In this document: one piece after another, positions 62,546 to 64,000 of the stretch
How positions within the stretch are numbered: the stretch's first letter is position 1
Layout of the letters: every line of letters starts with the position of its first letter
Source: CAUPWF01 sp036656615
GTDB taxonomy: Bacteria; Bacillota; Clostridia; Lachnospirales; Lachnospiraceae
Direction: 5' to 3'
Length of the DNA stretch: 64,000 nt
Assembly (NCBI GenBank): GCA_036656615.1
Contig: JAVXHY010000007.1
Coordinates: forward strand, 18,008-82,007
The notes under the pieces: generated by a model
Told to the model about the DNA's origin: nothing
The model's database searches: none
Seen by the model: only the letters and a program-made list of their open reading frames with translations
Program-made: the position numbers and the translations under genes

Positions 62546-63463
62546 TCATTTCCAATATCTTGGGTTCATAGTACATTTATTTACTACCCATTGTGGTAGC
62601 TTCTGATAATTTCTTCCCAAACGATAGCCTATATACTTACATCCACTTTGTGCTATCAGTACAATCACTAACCAGGGCTTTCTAATCTTACATAAATATT
62701 GCATCGTTTTCTTAACCAGCCTGATTCCCTCTGTTTCTGATTTGATACCTTCAAATACCTCCGAATGCTGTGTTTGTGAAACTGCCAAATCAAAATTTCT
62801 CTTCAACTGCTCTAGGCATCCATAATTATGAGAATGAATCACCTTAGCAGATGCTGCATATGCAACCTTATATCCGGCGCGAACCATGGTTCCTGCAAGA
62901 ATCATATCCTCATTAAAAATAGTCTTTCTTGTAAATCCTCCCATTAGATTATATATGTCTTTGCGATAAGCTGCACAGACATTTGAACAAAAAAAGGTCT
63001 TGATTCCTAATTCCGGTAAATCTTGATTACTTTTCACCCTACTCACATTGGGATAATTGAATTCTCTTGTATAGGATTCAATCACTCCGCATGTAGGATT
63101 CGGCAGCTGTCTTCCATAGACCACACCTACTAGTTCATCTTCAAAAGGCTTTACCAGTTCTTCAATTAATTGCGGGTTACACGGAACTGCATCCTGGGTC
63201 AAATATACCATGATATCTGCATTTGATTGTAACGCACCCTGATGTCTCGTTCCACCATGGTCAAATGCTTCTGGTTGGATATGTGTGATTTCCAAATTCC
63301 CATACTCCTGGCAAAATTTCTCTGGAAAAGTATCTGTCAGCGTATTCATTACATAAATTCGATGAATGGGGTAACTTTGCTGCTGCAGTCTTCGTATTAA
63401 AAGCTTAAATTTCTCATCTGGCTTATAAGTTGGAATGATAATGTCTATTATTTTCTTTTCCAT
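62546..63463 (-). CDS. Glycosyltransferase family 2 (rhamnosyltransferase-like)
   Basis: GT2 enzyme of 305 residues without a clear membrane segment. The GT-A fold starts IDIIIPTYKPDEKFKLLIRRL; the FDHGGTRHQGAL motif and MVYLTQDAVP (the DxD-equivalent) are typical of rhamnosyltransferase-like family members. It also has FNEDMILAGTMVRAGYKVAYAASAKVIHSHNY. It likely adds a sugar to a cell-surface polysaccharide or teichoic-like polymer. The ribosome-binding site GAAGAGA is weak. It lies between two LCP genes, which attach such polymers to the wall. Confidence 0.85.
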   Translation of the reverse strand: MEKKIIDIIIPTYKPDEKFKLLIRRLQQQSYPIHRIYVMNTLTDTFPEKFCQEYGNLEITHIQPEAFDHGGTRHQGALQSNADIMVYLTQDAVPCNPQLIEELVKPFEDELVGVVYGRQLPNPTCGVIESYTREFNYPNVSRVKSNQDLPELGIKTFFCSNVCAAYRKDIYNLMGGFTRKTIFNEDMILAGTMVRAGYKVAYAASAKVIHSHNYGCLEQLKRNFDLAVSQTQHSEVFEGIKSETEGIRLVKKTMQYLCKIRKPWLVIVLIAQSGCKYIGYRLGRNYQKLPQWVVNKCTMNPRYWK

Positions 63464-63523
63464 TGTTTAAGTCTCTTCTTTCTTGGGATATCCAACGTAC
63501 AACCTGTTAGAATATTAAATTCT

Positions 63524-64000
63524 TTATTCAGCTATATAATTTTCACTGTTCTCTACGCCGGTTTCATCAGTATAGGTTTCATCCGTATAGGTATCTTGAT
63601 TATCTACATCTTGTCCTGTTAAATAATTAATATCATTGTTGATTTCCCATACCTTATCTGAAGGTTCATATTCCTCTTTTCCAAATAAGAACTTATGAAG
63701 CTTTGACACGTTGTCAGCGTAGTTAAGTGGAACTACATAAGAGCCTTCATGATCTTGTACAACATCCGTATCTGCTACTTCAAATGGAAAACCGGAAGTC
63801 TTACCGATTTTATATTTCATTCCATTAGCCGCTACACCCATCATCTCTTTGGTAGTGAAATTAGTAGAGACCTGGGGTAGAACTTTATCAACAATACGGT
63901 TCAGAGTAATTAGATTTGCCTTTTGGGCTTTTTCCACAATCTTCCCAAGTACTAGACGCTGACGCTCGGTACGTTTGAAATCATTTCCATCTGTATAACG
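63524..64000 (-). CDS. LCP family protein, 5' end beyond window
   Basis: C-terminal 158 residues of a second LytR-CpsA-Psr protein. The frame stays open to the window edge, where it reads RYTDGNDFKRTERQRLVLGKIVEKA, the LCP motif also found in the neighbour at 61093. The end (KLHKFLFGKEEYEPSDKVWEINNDI) parallels the neighbour, then a short Asp/Thr/Glu tail with a TYTDE repeat replaces the Pro/Gly repeats. The start, membrane anchor and first half of the domain are not in view. It is upstream of the GT2 gene in the same direction. Confidence 0.88.
   Translation of the reverse strand, partial: RYTDGNDFKRTERQRLVLGKIVEKAQKANLITLNRIVDKVLPQVSTNFTTKEMMGVAANGMKYKIGKTSGFPFEVADTDVVQDHEGSYVVPLNYADNVSKLHKFLFGKEEYEPSDKVWEINNDINYLTGQDVDNQDTYTDETYTDETGVENSENYIAE

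Overview
The window is low-GC, gene-dense chromosomal DNA of an anaerobic, endospore-forming Firmicute, most likely a member of the Lachnospiraceae (Clostridium cluster XIVa). The evidence is the combination of sigE-spoIIGA, sigG, spoVT and cotJABC; a SCIFF peptide and its radical-SAM maturase beside secDF; a Clostridia-type dcw cluster; pyruvate formate-lyase; and pyruvate carboxylase. Almost everything is on the minus strand. The only plus-strand genes are a small membrane protein at 15663 and cotJABC at 50759, and both have mother-cell sporulation-type promoters.

Layout from left to right. 1-5.3 kb: MBL hydrolase, relA, apt, recJ. 5.4-9.3 kb: secDF, scfB and the 47-codon scfA. 9.3-16.1 kb: a membrane protein, spoVT, a PrsA-like foldase lipoprotein, mfd, pth, and the divergent sigma-E gene. 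16.1-21.4 kb: a small acidic protein, a HAD phosphatase, sigG, a beta-CASP MBL nuclease, sigE and spoIIGA. 21.5-33.1 kb: the dcw cluster, transcribed mraZ-rsmH-ftsL-pbp-pbp-mraY-murD-ftsW-ftsQ-ftsZ and directly followed by spoIIGA-sigE. No murE, murG, murB or ftsA is present, and a 235-bp structured gap precedes mraY. 33.2-45.8 kb: a small membrane protein, DegV, a second SEDS protein, asnB, an HD-GYP protein, a ZTP-riboswitch-controlled pflB-pflA operon, an NYN-LOTUS protein, fba, and an AgrC-like histidine kinase. 45.9-59.1 kb: tRNA-Pro(GGG), pyc, an SDR, cotJABC, guaB, a GH3-like protein that appears catalytically degenerate, another SDR, htrA and glmS. 59.2-64 kb: a surface cluster with a cohesin-like membrane protein, an LCP ligase with a Pro/Gly repeat tail, a GT2 glycosyltransferase and a second LCP protein cut by the window end.

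Regulatory signals are unusually readable. There is a ZTP riboswitch with its own terminator and a consensus sigma-A promoter. Five 10-bp-phased GTGG-type boxes follow the mraZ promoter. Spo0A-box-like sites and a long-spacer promoter precede spoIIGA. Sigma-E-, sigma-G- and sigma-F-like promoters precede sporulation genes, and several inverted repeats sit on promoters (ftsZ, fba, glmS, tRNA-Pro).

Two 100-N gaps (59736-59835 and 60983-61082) are each flanked by exact 55-bp duplications, so they are almost certainly assembly artefacts. Collapsing the first restores one continuous 511-residue gene. I found no CRISPR array, prophage or complete insertion sequence, and no clearly new multi-gene system. 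The best candidates for undescribed biology are the sigma-E membrane gene, the SCIFF locus, the cohesin-like/LCP surface pair, the degenerate GH3 protein and the structured region before mraY.
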